In this document: positions 37,452 to 48,300 of the stretch, in pieces
Layout of the letters: the number at the start of each line of letters is the position of its first letter
How positions within the stretch are numbered: the first letter of the stretch is position 1
From: Sebastes aleutianus
Taxonomy: Eukaryota > Chordata > Actinopteri > Perciformes > Sebastidae
Assembly (NCBI GenBank): GCA_916700875.1
Contig: CAKAKS010000004.1
Coordinates: forward strand, 18,277,444 to 18,341,443
Direction: 5' to 3'
Length of the DNA: 64,000 bases
The notes under the pieces: generated by a model
What the model was told of the DNA's origin: nothing
The model's input: only the letters and a program-made list of their open reading frames with translations
Databases searched by the model: none
Program-made: the position numbers and the translations under genes

Positions 37452-38616
37452 AGCTGCAGTCGGTAACTAAAACTGTCACCATATCCTGACAGTATTGCAT
37501 GAACCAGATAATCTCTGAAAAAAACTCTCTGTGTCCTCCTGTGCTCCTAACAGCATTTGCAATATTTCAATGTGCTCGAAGGAAAACAACCAATCAGAGC
37601 CGAGGAGTCTCTACAGCAGCTGTCAATCACTGCTTGCGAAACTCGTGACTGTAAAACTAGGCAGCGCTGATCAAATATGAATCAATATTCTGTTACTGTA
37701 ATGCCTATTTCTTGCTTGTGACCCGGCCACCATATTGAAAACAGTCGAGCCAAAACCAAGCACCGCCCACTGGCCAGAGAGAACTTTCTCATTTTACAGC
37801 TAAACAGTGCACTACAAGATGTTTCTGAAAACATTTGAGGGGAGAAATAGGCATTACAGTAACAGAATATTGATTCATATTTGATCAGCGCTGCCTAGTT
37901 TGACTGTTTGAGTTCACGAGTTTTGCAAGCAGTGTTTGACAGCTGCCCAGAGACTCCTCGGCTCTGATTGGTTGTTTTCCTTCAGACGCAGTGAAATCTT
38001 GCAAATGCCACAGAGTTGTGCAGGGATGACATATTTTTGTAGGCCAACCAGGAAATTAGCAACGCCCTGGTTCCCTTGACAGAAAGCCAAACGGATTTTT
38101 CCATTGGCTTTTGGATTATTGCAGAAAATAAGCTCTGTGGGAAACACACATTTATGATACTTACACATTTTGGATAGATAATCTCCACAAATGAACACCA
38201 CTTTTATGATTTTTGAAGTGTGAATGCAATCGCCAGAAGTAAAAAGCTAACATAAGTATACACAAAAAGGCTGTAAAGGCGGACGAGTGGGCAATGATGA
38301 CGTTTAGTAGTCTCATTTAGACACTTGTTAGCAACCGGCTTCTTTAAGACACGTAAAGCCTTCAAAATTGTGAGTGGGATATTTATTGATGTATTTTATG
38401 TTGTAGAACAAAACGTTAAAATCTCTTTAACCACAGACTTTATTTCAGGCATATAACTAAAAACCCATTGAGTTCCAGACGAGGGAACCAGAAGTGCTAA
38501 GATGCTAACTCATTTCCAGGTTTTAGGATTCATTCCTGCAGCATTCTAACAGTGTAGGAAATAAAATAACTAAAAATAACTTTTATTATATTTGCTCAAA
38601 GTTACCGACTGCAGCT
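37452..38616. mobile_element. large fold-back element, TTAA-flanked type
   Basis: Perfect 17-bp termini AGCTGCAGTCGGTAACT, inverted, are flanked by TTAA (left, 37448-37451) and ATAA (right, 38617-38620). Inside are long inverted arms of about 160 bp (37554-37712 and 37843-38006), of which 59 bp (37654-37712 versus 37843-37901) are identical. The element sits inside a copy of the repeat also seen at 4880-5070. Confidence 0.85.
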
Positions 38617-38689
38617 ATAATGTCTATTAAAGTTATCACTGGGTTGCTTTGATACTGAAGAAAAGGTGAAGATTGTTCTTTTATTGATC

Positions 38690-40249
38690 AGGTGGTCCGT
38701 TTTTATGGTTTTCTGACTGACAAACTGTAGTGATGGAGTTCAATCTGTGATTTATCTTCAAACATTACTCATCCCAGTCTTGGTGGCAACTGGCCAACAA
38801 TATGTTATATATACAAAACTCAAGTGAGTCAGAGACCTCAAATGATGGAGAGATCAACTCTCAGAGAGGCGCAGAGGACAAAAAGAGCGACTGTTGTGTG
38901 TCGAGTACGTCTCAGATGTGTGTAGGTGTGTTTCTTATCCACAGGAGCTCAGCTGAGGAGTGTGTGAGCCCCGAGGATAAAGACGAGGCTATTGTTTGTG
39001 ATGTGGCGTATCAGAATAAAAGTGCAGGCTTTTGTCCTGCCGATCCCTCTCCTTTCTTCGGTACAGATGTGACCATTTCCAATTTTAAGGTCTGTTAAGC
39101 ATGCACTAAAAGGACTGTGGGAACAGTGAAAGGGCAGATTTTGTGTTTTCATGGAGAGATTTAGGCAGAGGGTGAGAGATGCTGAGCTTTTGTCTGTGCA
39201 AAGAAGGTTTTGGTTAGCCGGTGACCTGTGAGAATACAGTAATATTCCCTGCAGGTAATGGTCCGCACTGGAGGGAGGAGAAATAACCCGTTACAGGAGG
39301 TCCAGTATCCAGTGATACATTGCCTGCCAGGCCCGAGATCTCTCACGGTGGAGTGATTCAAGGCCTCGGGGCTCCTGAGCCGTGCTGCTCATTCGCAAAG
39401 TTGAAAGTGGAATGAGAGCCAACAGCAGCGCTTCAGAGTCCTGCAGTCAATCACTCAATCTCCTGAAATATGAGACAGACACCGTGCCTGACTGGAATCC
39501 TGAATTCCTGAACGCCTGTGTCGCTCAGTCAGGAAGCACATTTCTCTTTGTGATCCCGCTTTGCAGCCCTCCGTGCCGTCTGTTTGTCACTCTGCCAAAG
39601 CATTTTTCTGTATACACTTCCTGCGCTGACCAACGCCGGGGCCAACGCAACCACCAATTACATAAAGAAAGCCGCGGCGGTGACAGCGGACTCCATGATG
39701 GTTTACTCCAGCACTTTAAACCCTGTGTTTTGGGGTTTGATACTGTGTGCTCGGGGATGCCTTGTGGCTTAGCCTGCTTGGATTTCGTGTCCAGTGCATT
39801 TAGTTGTTTTCAGCAGATGCTCAGAGGGGAAATTAGCAATTTCTGTAAAGCCCTCTTAAAAACAATTATGTTCGTCAAGGTTAAAGCCTTGATTAAAAAC
39901 CACTGGACCTGAAGCAGGACACTCTCCACCTCCTAATTCCCCTTCAGTGTCTTTGCTTCAGGCCTCCTCCCTTCCTCTAACATGCAGTCCTGACACCTGT
40001 CCTCTTCATAGGCGCCGTGTTACCCCAGGCACAGCGAACGCAACATTAGTCTCCTTCTAACGAATTCCTTCCACCTTCCATGCTCTGCAGATTGTAATTA
40101 ACACTTTTGAGACTTCAAAAATTGGCTTTTATTTATAGCCCCCCTTTGACACCTTCTTCTTTTCTCATTTGGGGCGACATTCAACACAACACAACACAAC
40201 CACACAGCGTTAGTTAGAGATTATTTTGTTCCTTGTTTGTTTATGTATT
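38690..40249. other. intronic, nothing recognised
   Basis: Contains the longest open frame of the window (39382-39912, 176 residues, starting at CTG), with no recognisable domain. A short (ACACA)n run occurs at about 40177-40200. Confidence 0.45.
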
Positions 40250-40414
40250 AGAGGTGGGGGTCACCAGAGGCCCCACGATACGATGTTATCACGATACTTA
40301 AGTCACGATACGATCTTTTTGTGATTTATTACCTTTTTTCAACTGCAATTTATTCAGTCTGTCAACATCTGTTTTATCTAATAAGATCCAGTTTTCACTC
40401 TGTTCATCTCAGAG

Positions 40415-40640
40415 TTTTCATTCACATATCTTGAGGTCAAAGGTCAAGGGACCCCTTTGGAAATGGCCATTCCAGTTTTCCTCGCCAAAATTTAACGTAA
40501 CTTTGGAGCGTTTTTTAGCATTCTTCTCGACAAGCTAACATGACATGGTTGGTACCAATAGATTCCTTAGGTTTTTCTAGTTTCATATGATACCAGTATC
40601 TTCACTCTAGCTTTAAGACTGAGCCCGCTACAACCTCTGA
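40415..40640 (+). repeat. internal fragment of the 6265 hAT-like MITE, sense
   Basis: TTTTCATTCACATATCTTGA, GGTCAAGGGACCCCTTTG, GATTCCTTAGG and AGTATCTTCACTCTAGCTTT follow the order of 6645-6860. No terminal repeats are attached. Confidence 0.85.
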
Positions 40641-40685
40641 AAGACAGAATAGCGGCAGGCCTGCCGGCGAGCCATCAACTTGTTA

Positions 40686-41292
40686 AGAGGCTAAAGGGAT
40701 GGTTCGGATGTTTTGAAGTGGGGTCGTATGAGGTACTTATCCATAGTAGGTGTATTACTTACAGTAGATGACGGTTGGTGTGCCCCCGGCTTGGACAAAC
40801 AGACAGGAGTACCGACACCGGAGCAAAGCAATACAGTGCAGTGGACGGGGACGGCAGAAACACATATTTTAAACACCTAAAAGAAAGACCCTCCTAAACG
40901 ATATACACACGATATCTATGTAAGTGTACGCTTTATTTAGAATATTTTCACCGCTTTATCTCGCTGTAAGACAGCCCTTTTCTTCTCCTTTCCGAAGAGG
41001 AACTGAACTTAAAGTGAAACTTATCTATGCTGCCAGTAGGCTCAGATGACAAAAACAGGTTCAGTTCAACATCAAAAAATATTCTAGATATAACGAACAC
41101 TTAAACTGATATAAATTTTTTTAGGTGAGCCTTTCTTTTAGGTGGCTAAAATATGTTCACAGCAGTAAATTGCTTTGCTCCAGTGTTGGTACTCTTGTCT
41201 GTTTCTCCAAACTGGGGGCGTGCCGGCCGTCATCTATGTAGGTAATATACTGACTATGGATTATTACCTCATACAACCCCACTTCAAAACAA
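40686..41292. mobile_element. fold-back MITE (GATGGTTCGGATGTTTTGAAG type)
   Basis: The left arm, about 40708-40888 (GTTTTGAAGTGGGGTCGTAT, GGAGCAAAGCAAT, CACCTAAAAGAAAG), and the right arm, about 41129-41291, are long imperfect inverted copies. The outermost left bases read AAAGGGATGGTTCGG. Confidence 0.8.
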
Positions 41293-41361
41293 AACAATAC
41301 TTTGCCACACAAAATATCGCGATACTATGCTGTATTGATATTTTTTCTCCTACCCCTCTTA

Positions 41362-42573
41362 CGTATGGATCCTTTCTGTTATAGAAGGGTCAAAGTTCAC
41401 TGTTAAGTCACTGTTTACATGATATTGTGACACATTCAGATAGGACTCCTGCTCAAATTCCAATGTGTCTTGGCGCTTTGTCTCTCCTCAAAAGGAGGCC
41501 TAGATCCACCTGTGGGTTACTGAAGTGAGAAATCACCATTGTATTGCAATATAATACCCTCAACAAGAACAAGGATCTCTATCTGCAGTTCTGATCTGAA
41601 CCTCGGGGGATGTTTGTGTTGCAGTGCTTTGACTTGGAAAGATGTGACTAATTGTTGGCAAAACAAAATCTCTGGTGTAATGGAGCGTTCACGACAGGCA
41701 GGACGCTCACTTGACGCCTCTGTCTGGAGGGAAATTCATTGTATTTTGTCGAAGAAGAATGGTTTTGTTCATGTGCACACTCCTGCTGTATTTAATTTTC
41801 CGTCTTCACTTGTCTCACGCACTGATTATCTGAGATTTAAATGCATCTCACATCTAATCTATTTCAATTTTCTCTTTCATCACGCTGTTCATCTAAACTT
41901 TACGAGGACTGTTTGAACCTCCGTGCTGCCTCCCTGTCTACCTGTGATTAACTTTCTCCTGCAGTCAGCTCCTTGACTTTATGTGTTTGCCTATAATGAC
42001 AGGCTGCGCTTTTAAAAAGAGGATGTGTAAAAAGCAAGCTCCGGCAGGTCAGAGAAGCACACTTCGCTCTGCACACTGTAATAATTTCAGACAGTTGCAT
42101 GTCTGGAATCTGTCTGTAGTAACGTTTAATGCGTCTCCCCACTCGAGGCGACACAAGATTTAAAAGGTCTGCAGTTGGATTACTTGGCATCACACACGCT
42201 TTGCGTTTAAATAATTCAATTAATATGAAAATGAAGCATGTCGGGTTGTAGTTAATTTTCTGTATGTAATCTATAATCCATTAACACACAGTAAGCGATA
42301 GAGAAGCTTGTTTAAAAACTCTCATCTTGTCCGTCAGCAGCCATCTCGTATTAAACCCAGTTTATTAATTTATCAGACATATTGAATATCTATCCGCCTC
42401 GTCATTTTAGCATCAGCCAAGGCTGATAACACTCTGTCAGGGATTTTAACACAAGCCTCAGTGTTTGGTGCTCTGAGATAACCCTGAACATAATTTGGCT
42501 TGTGAAGGGCCATAAATTGAAAACTTGTTGTGGGTCAGTGTCAAACACTGCTTCAGGCACCAACCTGCTCCAA
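41362..42573. other. intronic, nothing recognised
   Basis: No supported gene or repeat. Confidence 0.45.
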
Positions 42574-42971
42574 CCCAGTCGACCGAAAAAAATGGTGGCT
42601 TTGTAAGTTTCTGCAAACCACGGGATACATTGAATGTCGACATTTCTGAACCAAAAATACTTTTCATTAATCTGTTTCATATCAGCCTCTTATCACGCTT
42701 GCAGAAACGCACAATGCCACGTGGTTAACGTTGTGAAATGATTGTTTTGGTTTGGGCAACAAAACTACTTGGTTAGAAAAAGGGTAGTAAAAACATTATA
42801 GTTTGTGTTAAGATAGTAACGTAACAACGTAACGTAACAACGTAACGTAACAACGTAACGTAACAACGTAACGTAACAACGTAACGTAACGTAACAAAAA
42901 CTTCCACATTCAACATATCCATGGTTTGCAAAAAAAACTTACCATGCCGACATGTTTTCCTGGCGACTGGG
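42574..42971. mobile_element. MITE with long inverted repeats and an internal minisatellite
   Basis: CCCAGTCGACCG at the left and CGACTGGG at the right open inverted repeats of about 75 bp that both include GTAAGTTT/GCAAACCA and a TTGAATGT-type stretch. The centre carries a GTAACGTAACAAC minisatellite (42816-42895). Confidence 0.8.
42816..42895. repeat. 13-bp minisatellite (GTAACGTAACAAC)
   Basis: Five perfect consecutive units at 42816-42880, then GTAACGTAACGTAAC. It lies between the inverted repeats of the MITE at 42574-42971. Confidence 0.95.
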
Positions 42972-43400
42972 CTGCCTGCTCGTATGTTAACTTTAGATAT
43001 TTTAAATATTATTTATTTTGGTTGTTTGATTCATTCTAATGCTGAAACAGTGATTCGATTGGGATAGACATTGCAGGTTAACTTAGGCTACAAATGCTGT
43101 GGTATGTGGCATTGTTTCATGTCATATACTTGTCCTTATACAAATAAACATTAAATAAAATGAATTAACTAGTTGATAGCATTAGTTGACAGGAAATTAA
43201 TGGAAAAAATGCCAAACATTCTCTATTTTCAGCTTCTCAAAAATGAGCATTAGCTGATTTTCTCTGTTTTATATCATTCTGAATGTTTTGCGTTGTCAGA
43301 CAAACCAAGCAATTTGGATTCTGATTTTTTATTGACTAAACTTGCAATGGATTAATGCAAAGAAAAAAATGGTAAACGGTATCAGAAACAGCCCGAATTC
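42972..43400. repeat. intronic with an old fragment of the TAATCGATTA repeat type
   Basis: TAGTTGATAGCATTAGTTGACA and CAAAAATGAGCATTAGCTGA (about 43165-43260) resemble a decayed antisense member of the family nested at 47837-48185. This is weak and without termini. Confidence 0.35.
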
Positions 43401-45425
43401 AGTCTCTGACATTTACATCAAAACACATCCAAAAATGTGGTTGTTGTGATTTTGATTGTAAGTTTAACTGCAACAAATATTCCCTGAGTACACCCAAAGA
43501 CAGTCTCATGGTCGGTTCAATGAACGATGTTTGTGAAAAGTGGCTGTAAAACCTTGACTAGATATTGTACCATGAGGGGTGAGTGGGAATGAATGTTTTT
43601 TTTTGTAATTTGGGTGAAGTAATGACCCTTTAAAGGAAAAATGCTTATAGATTTTGTGTTGTTTTGCTAAAGTTTCGCAGAGAGCATCATTGTTTGCTGG
43701 CATTACCGAGTTATTTCTAAGTGTATGTGTGTGTTTGAGAGAGAGAGCGTGATGGGAGTGCTTCACCTGATGAATGTCCCCAATGAATCTTTGCTAATGG
43801 ACAGAGCAAGACATGCTGAAAGGAAGAAAAAATTGCAATGCACTCCCTCGTGATCTGGAGCCATACTGTTAATCACATTGTCTGTTCTTTGTGTGAGAAT
43901 TTGTTGAGTTCTGCTCTAACAAGACGGCCTTTCATCAGACAGATTACATAAGGTGTGATTTAGTTTCTTCTGTTGCTTTGAAGTTAAAATGAGCACAATT
44001 CCAGAAAAAAAAAAACGGGGGGCGTCAGAAATAGTTACATCAACTTAATCCGTGTTGACCCTGGTGAGTTGATCTGCGGAGAGAGAGAAGGTCCTCCAGC
44101 GAGCTTGGCAGGGTCTGCTGCTACACCGATAAAGCAGCTTTCAGTGGGCACTAAATTAAGCACTCTGACACCCAGAGATAGAAAGGCGAAGAAACTGTAG
44201 AGGGATGTGACTTTTTTTTTTTTTTTTATCCCCGCTCAAATTATGCACCACACACACTAGCATGCACAAATGCAATGAAAGGTTCCAGCTCCTCTCCTTT
44301 CCAGTCATGTGTGGCGGTCTCCTGTCAGCAGCACTGAGTCAGGTGGGAACTGAGGGGTGAAAAACAAGCAGAACCTGAATGAAAGAAGGGGTGCAGACAG
44401 CACCTTTATTCTGCGGTTTTATGACCTCCTAAACCAACGTCCTTGAAGGGTTTTAAGGTGGAACCAAATTACAGTCCCTCTGGTGTTTGTGAATCAGAGG
44501 TGTTGACAGGCGTGAGTCCAGCCAACAAGGCTGCCTCGACAGAGTCAGGGTGAAGGTATGCAGGGGCTTTCAGTCGCTCTGAAAGAAAAGCAGAGGGGAA
44601 AGATTTCCTTTCACACAAAAGCCGAGGAACAGCCTCGCGCTGAGGGGCAATCTTATCCTGCTGGGGGGTTATTTTAGGTGTCCCTCAGGGGTCTGACCTC
44701 AGCGCCCTCCCAAATGCTTGACAAAAGACCCAGAATTCCCCCTGGATAATACGAGAATCTACTGCCTCTGAATCACCATCCTGAGAGGGGGTGTTCACAA
44801 GAGAAATGCAGGTGCATGAGAGGGTGACTCATCATGGGCGTTCACATACATGCTGGGAAAAGAGCAGCCATTTATTCAAGGTCCCTATGTTGCGGTCATG
44901 GTGCATTTTAAAGCATCCGCCGTTTGCCAGCTTTCCATCGTATATTGAGGAACTGACAGGGACCCTTTTAAAGGACGAAAATAGATGTGTAGGTGCCTCT
45001 TGGATTGGAGTATATAACTGCTGTTGACAGGAAGTTTGCCTGGGCTACTTTGTCCGCATGGGTGTGACTAATGACCATTAGGGATAGAGTGGGTGTCAGG
45101 AAGTGTTAGTGGTATGGTGAGAATGAGACAGTGAGTGAATAGTTGGCGAGAGGAGCTGCTGCAGACACCAAACAACAAGACTGAGATGATGCACTTAGAA
45201 AGAGAACTTGATTCTGTAAAGACGGCCTTGTGTTTGGGTAACCTAAAGAATTTTTGACCACTAACGGTGGTATTTACGTGCGTATAGAGCGAGTAAAACA
45301 CGAGCCATAATGCAGCCCACATAGTCGGCTGGATTGTTTAACATTGAGGCATACGTCAGACGTGTGAAAGACGGACGACTGAAAAACAGTTATAGTGTAG
45401 TGCAAGACATTGATGAATACACCAA
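43401..45425. other. intronic, nothing recognised
   Basis: A poly-T run (about 44211-44228) is the only simple repeat. No gene supported. Confidence 0.45.
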
Positions 45426-45526
45426 ATTTAATTTAATTAAAGGCAGTGGCACTCGGCAGATTGGCACATGTAGTACACCATGTACTTACTTGTGTAGTGC
45501 GTGATTTTCGACAGGCCAGTGTTGTC

Positions 45527-45993
45527 TCAAATCGACCCCTGGCTTTTGTGCACTCATCGGAAGTTCGGTAGATCAGCTGGTGATAGTCAGCCACGGACAT
45601 CACGCCATATCAGGAGTAATTAAATTCAGACGGATAAATTAACCCAATAATGGCTTCTATCCGACCACAGTATAGTGGTAGTTAGTGAGAAAAAACGTGT
45701 AACTTAAATTTGTATATTTCGGTGTTGGCCGTTTCAGTCGCAACCGCTGCAATTTCCTCGCATTTTCACGAGTTTGAAATAGGTTGGTGGCCCCTTCCCT
45801 TCCGCTACGTAGCAAAGATGGCGACCGTTGAAGGTGAGAAGTGTCCAGCGTTCCACGCTCAACGTTTTGACTGTTTTGAGTACAACATCTGGGTACTTAA
45901 GAGTGCACTGGATTTTGCCACACTTCTCTGTGTGAACGCACTTATGCACTCAAAACAGCAAGTGGAAGTACGGAAGTAAGCGAATTGAGATAC
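45527..45993. mobile_element. MITE-like element, GTCTCAAATCGA / CGAATTGAGATAC ends
   Basis: The short inverted ends GTCTCAAATCG and CGAATTGAGATAC bound GC-richer sequence with GTGCACTCATCGGAAGT near the left and CTTATGCACTCAAAACAGCAAG near the right. It abuts the truncated end of the repeat copy at 45998. Overlapping open frames here (45710-45979 and its antisense) are not genes. Confidence 0.5.
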
Positions 45994-45997
45994 AGTA

Positions 45998-46418
45998 TAT
46001 GTTTTCATTAGTGTATAAACACCTGAAACTAAGAATCGGTGTTTTCCTTAGCTTAGAATGAGCCGTTTATGTCTACATAGGGAGCAGAGTCCTCTTCACG
46101 GAGTACGCCATGTTTCTAGAGTAGAACAAAACAAACAAACCAAACACTGGCTCTAGAGAGAGCCTTTCACGTTCCCTAAAGGCCACCGTAGTTCTCCGAC
46201 ACGCTTTTGAAACTGTGTTATCGCCAGTCAATGTCTGGCTTCAGTTGCTCCTAAAGTAGGCGAGGCAAAGGGCCTGAAAGATGACGATACCACGGTTTTG
46301 CACTGTGCGGCTCACGTTACCGCAGTCTTGGAGATGGAGGAGTGAGCGAAGGGGTACTCAGTTGGTTGCAATCTGCAACCACACCACTAGATGTCGCCAA
46401 ATCCTACACACCTATCCT
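45998..46418 (-). mobile_element. AGGTGCAGTGTGTAGGATTT repeat, copy 2 (antisense)
   Basis: Reverse-complement partner of 34179-34661. It ends with AAATCCTACACACCTATCCT followed by TTAA (46419-46422). It is diverged and lacks the far end. Confidence 0.75.
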
Positions 46419-46439
46419 TTAAGTCTTGATTTAAAAGAA

Positions 46440-46800
46440 CTGAAAATATGAGCTGACCTCAAGTTTTCTGGGAATTTGTTTTAAAAAATGTGGTGCATAA
46501 AAAAATATACGCTGCTTCTCTATGTCTAGTTTTGACGACTTTTTAGAGAGACCTGTTAAGGCACCATTACAGTAGTCAAGCCTACTAAAGAGAAAAGTAT
46601 GAAATAAGTCTTGCTGAGACTTTTGAGTCTTTTTATTCTTGTAATGTAATCTGCCTTGAAATGGATGTTAAAATGAATGGAGGTCTGAGTCCATAATTAC
46701 ACCAAGATTTCTGTCTTGGTTTGTGTTTTTTTAACTTTACTGATTTAAGGTGAGCACTAACTTTTAATTGTTCTTCATTTGGCTCTAAAAAACAATTTGC
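46440..46800 (-). mobile_element. L2-type LINE reverse transcriptase fragment, decayed
   Basis: Read antisense, the sequence follows the C-terminal part of a fish L2-clade ORF2 reverse transcriptase. A diverged 'LGVVMDSDL' region comes from GGTCTGAGTCCATAATTACA, and a diverged 'SRLDYCNG' region from CCATTACAGTAGTCAAGCCT. It is full of stops and lacks the catalytic FADD block. Identification is from remembered family sequence. Confidence 0.65.
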
Positions 46801-47586
46801 TGCAAATTGCACTCAGCCCTCTTTCATCCCTTCTGCTCAGTTAAATTCTTCAAATGTACATCAGCACCCAGCTCCACGAGCAGATTGGTCTCTTTGCTTC
46901 TTGCTTTGCCGACGCTCATTATAAAGTGAATCTGTCAGCTTCCACTTTTGGTTGAATTAGCATCTGAAGTCCCTCCACTTGCTCTCTCCTCGTCTCATGA
47001 GAGCCACTGGTCGGGGGCCCAGAAAGAGGAGGAGAGACGAGGAAGAAATGTGAGCGTTAGAGAGAGAGAGAAAAGAGAAAGACGGGAAAGGAGTGGAAAA
47101 CGCTCTGCTAGTTAAACCCGGTGACCTCTTTCTCATAAAACAGAAGCATCAAGCAGTTATAGTCGAGGAATCAGCAGTATTTTCCCTTCTAAAGCCAGAA
47201 CAATTTGCATCGCTGCAAAAGCATGCAAGCACTTTTGTAAACTTTGTGTTCGGTTGAGTGCTATAAAAATTAAGTTTATTACTAATTGTCTTTAACCGCT
47301 TAATCCTATTAGAGTCATAGGGAGCAGCGGCTTATCCGAGCATACCGAGCATAAGCCCGAAGGCAGGAAACAAAGTCTGCGGTCCATCACAGGACTGACA
47401 GATAAACAGACCATCTCTGCTGCTCACATTCATACCTACACGCCATTTAGCATCCCTAATCCACGTGAGCGGGGGAAACTCGTGTAAGCAAGCGGAGAGC
47501 ACGCATTCTTGGTCAGGTTTAAAGTTAATCACATATTTATTGCACTGGTAGGCAGGAATCAGTAGCCTTTGGCATTGGAGCTGTGA
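46801..47586. other. intronic, nothing recognised
   Basis: GA-rich run at about 47058-47080; otherwise nothing supported. Confidence 0.45.
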
Positions 47587-48300
47587 TGTTACTTAAGTAC
47601 TCATATATTTTACTTAAGTAAAAGTAACAATACCGCTCTGTAAAAATACTCACTTAAAAGTAAAAGTCCTACATTCAAGATTTCACTTACGTAGAAGTAC
47701 AAATGTATTAGCAGCAAACTGTACTTAAAGTATTAAAGTAAAAGTACTTGTTGGGGTGAATCAGAGAGTAATTTTATTGGAATATTATTGCTGATACTGG
47801 TGGAGGTGGAGCACATTTTAACTACTTTATATATTGTTGGCTAACGATTATTTTCATTCTCGATTAATCTGTTGATTCTTTTCTCGATTAATCGATTTGT
47901 TGTTTGGTCTACAAAATGTCAGAAAATGGTGAAAAATGTTGATCAGTGTTTCTTAAAGCTCAAGATGACGTCCTCAAATGTCTTGTTTTGTCCGCAACTC
48001 AAAGATATTCAGTTTACTGTCATAGAGGAGTAAAGACACCAGAAAATATTCACATTTAAGAAGCTGGAAGCAGAGAATTTTGACCTTTTTGTCCTTAAAA
48101 AATTACTGAAACCAATTAATTGATTATCAGATTAGTTGGCGATTAATTTAATAGTTGACAACTAATCGATTAATTGTTGCAGCTCTTTAGTTTAGTGTAC
48201 TGTAGCATACAATTGAAATACTCAGGTGAAGTACCTCAAAATTGTACTTAAATATAGTACTTGAGTAAATGTACTTAGTTACTTTTCACTACTGAAATGC
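47587..48300 (-). mobile_element. AAGTACTT-rich MITE, antisense, with nested insertion
   Basis: Starts GTTACTTAAGTACTCATA and ends AGTACTTGAGTAAATGTACTTAG. It is the same family as 31459-32275 in the other orientation. A TAATCGATTA-type element (47837-48185) interrupts it after TATATATTGTTGG. Confidence 0.75.
47837..48185. mobile_element. nested TAATCGATTAATTGTTGCAGCT element
   Basis: The left part (CTAACGATTATTTTCATTCTCG) and right part (ACTAATCGATTAATTGTTGCAG) are the two ends of a fish hAT-like repeat. The outermost left bases (expected GGCTGCAA) are missing. A left-end fragment of the same family occurs at 62640. Confidence 0.7.

Larger units (their letters stand above)
40250..41361. mobile_element. 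compound element with CACGATACGAT / ATATCGCGAT ends
   Basis: AGAGGTGGGGG at the left and CCTACCCCTCT at the right are inverted. Sequence with repeated ACGATACGAT and ATATCGCGATAC words lies inside each end. Between them are an internal piece of the 6265 family (40415-40640) and a fold-back MITE (about 40686-41292). Confidence 0.6.

Noticed and set aside
39382..39912. Longest open frame (176 residues, + strand)
   Set aside because: It starts at a CTG, has no recognisable domain and lies inside plxdc2 intron 1. One frame of about 177 codons is plausible by chance when 64 kb are read in six frames. No splice or expression evidence.
42816..42895. CRISPR-like array
   Set aside because: Units are contiguous 13-mers without spacers. 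It is a minisatellite in a vertebrate intron.
45710..45979. Overlapping sense and antisense open frames near 45.8 kb
   Set aside because: They fall in a MITE-like element and have no recognisable product.
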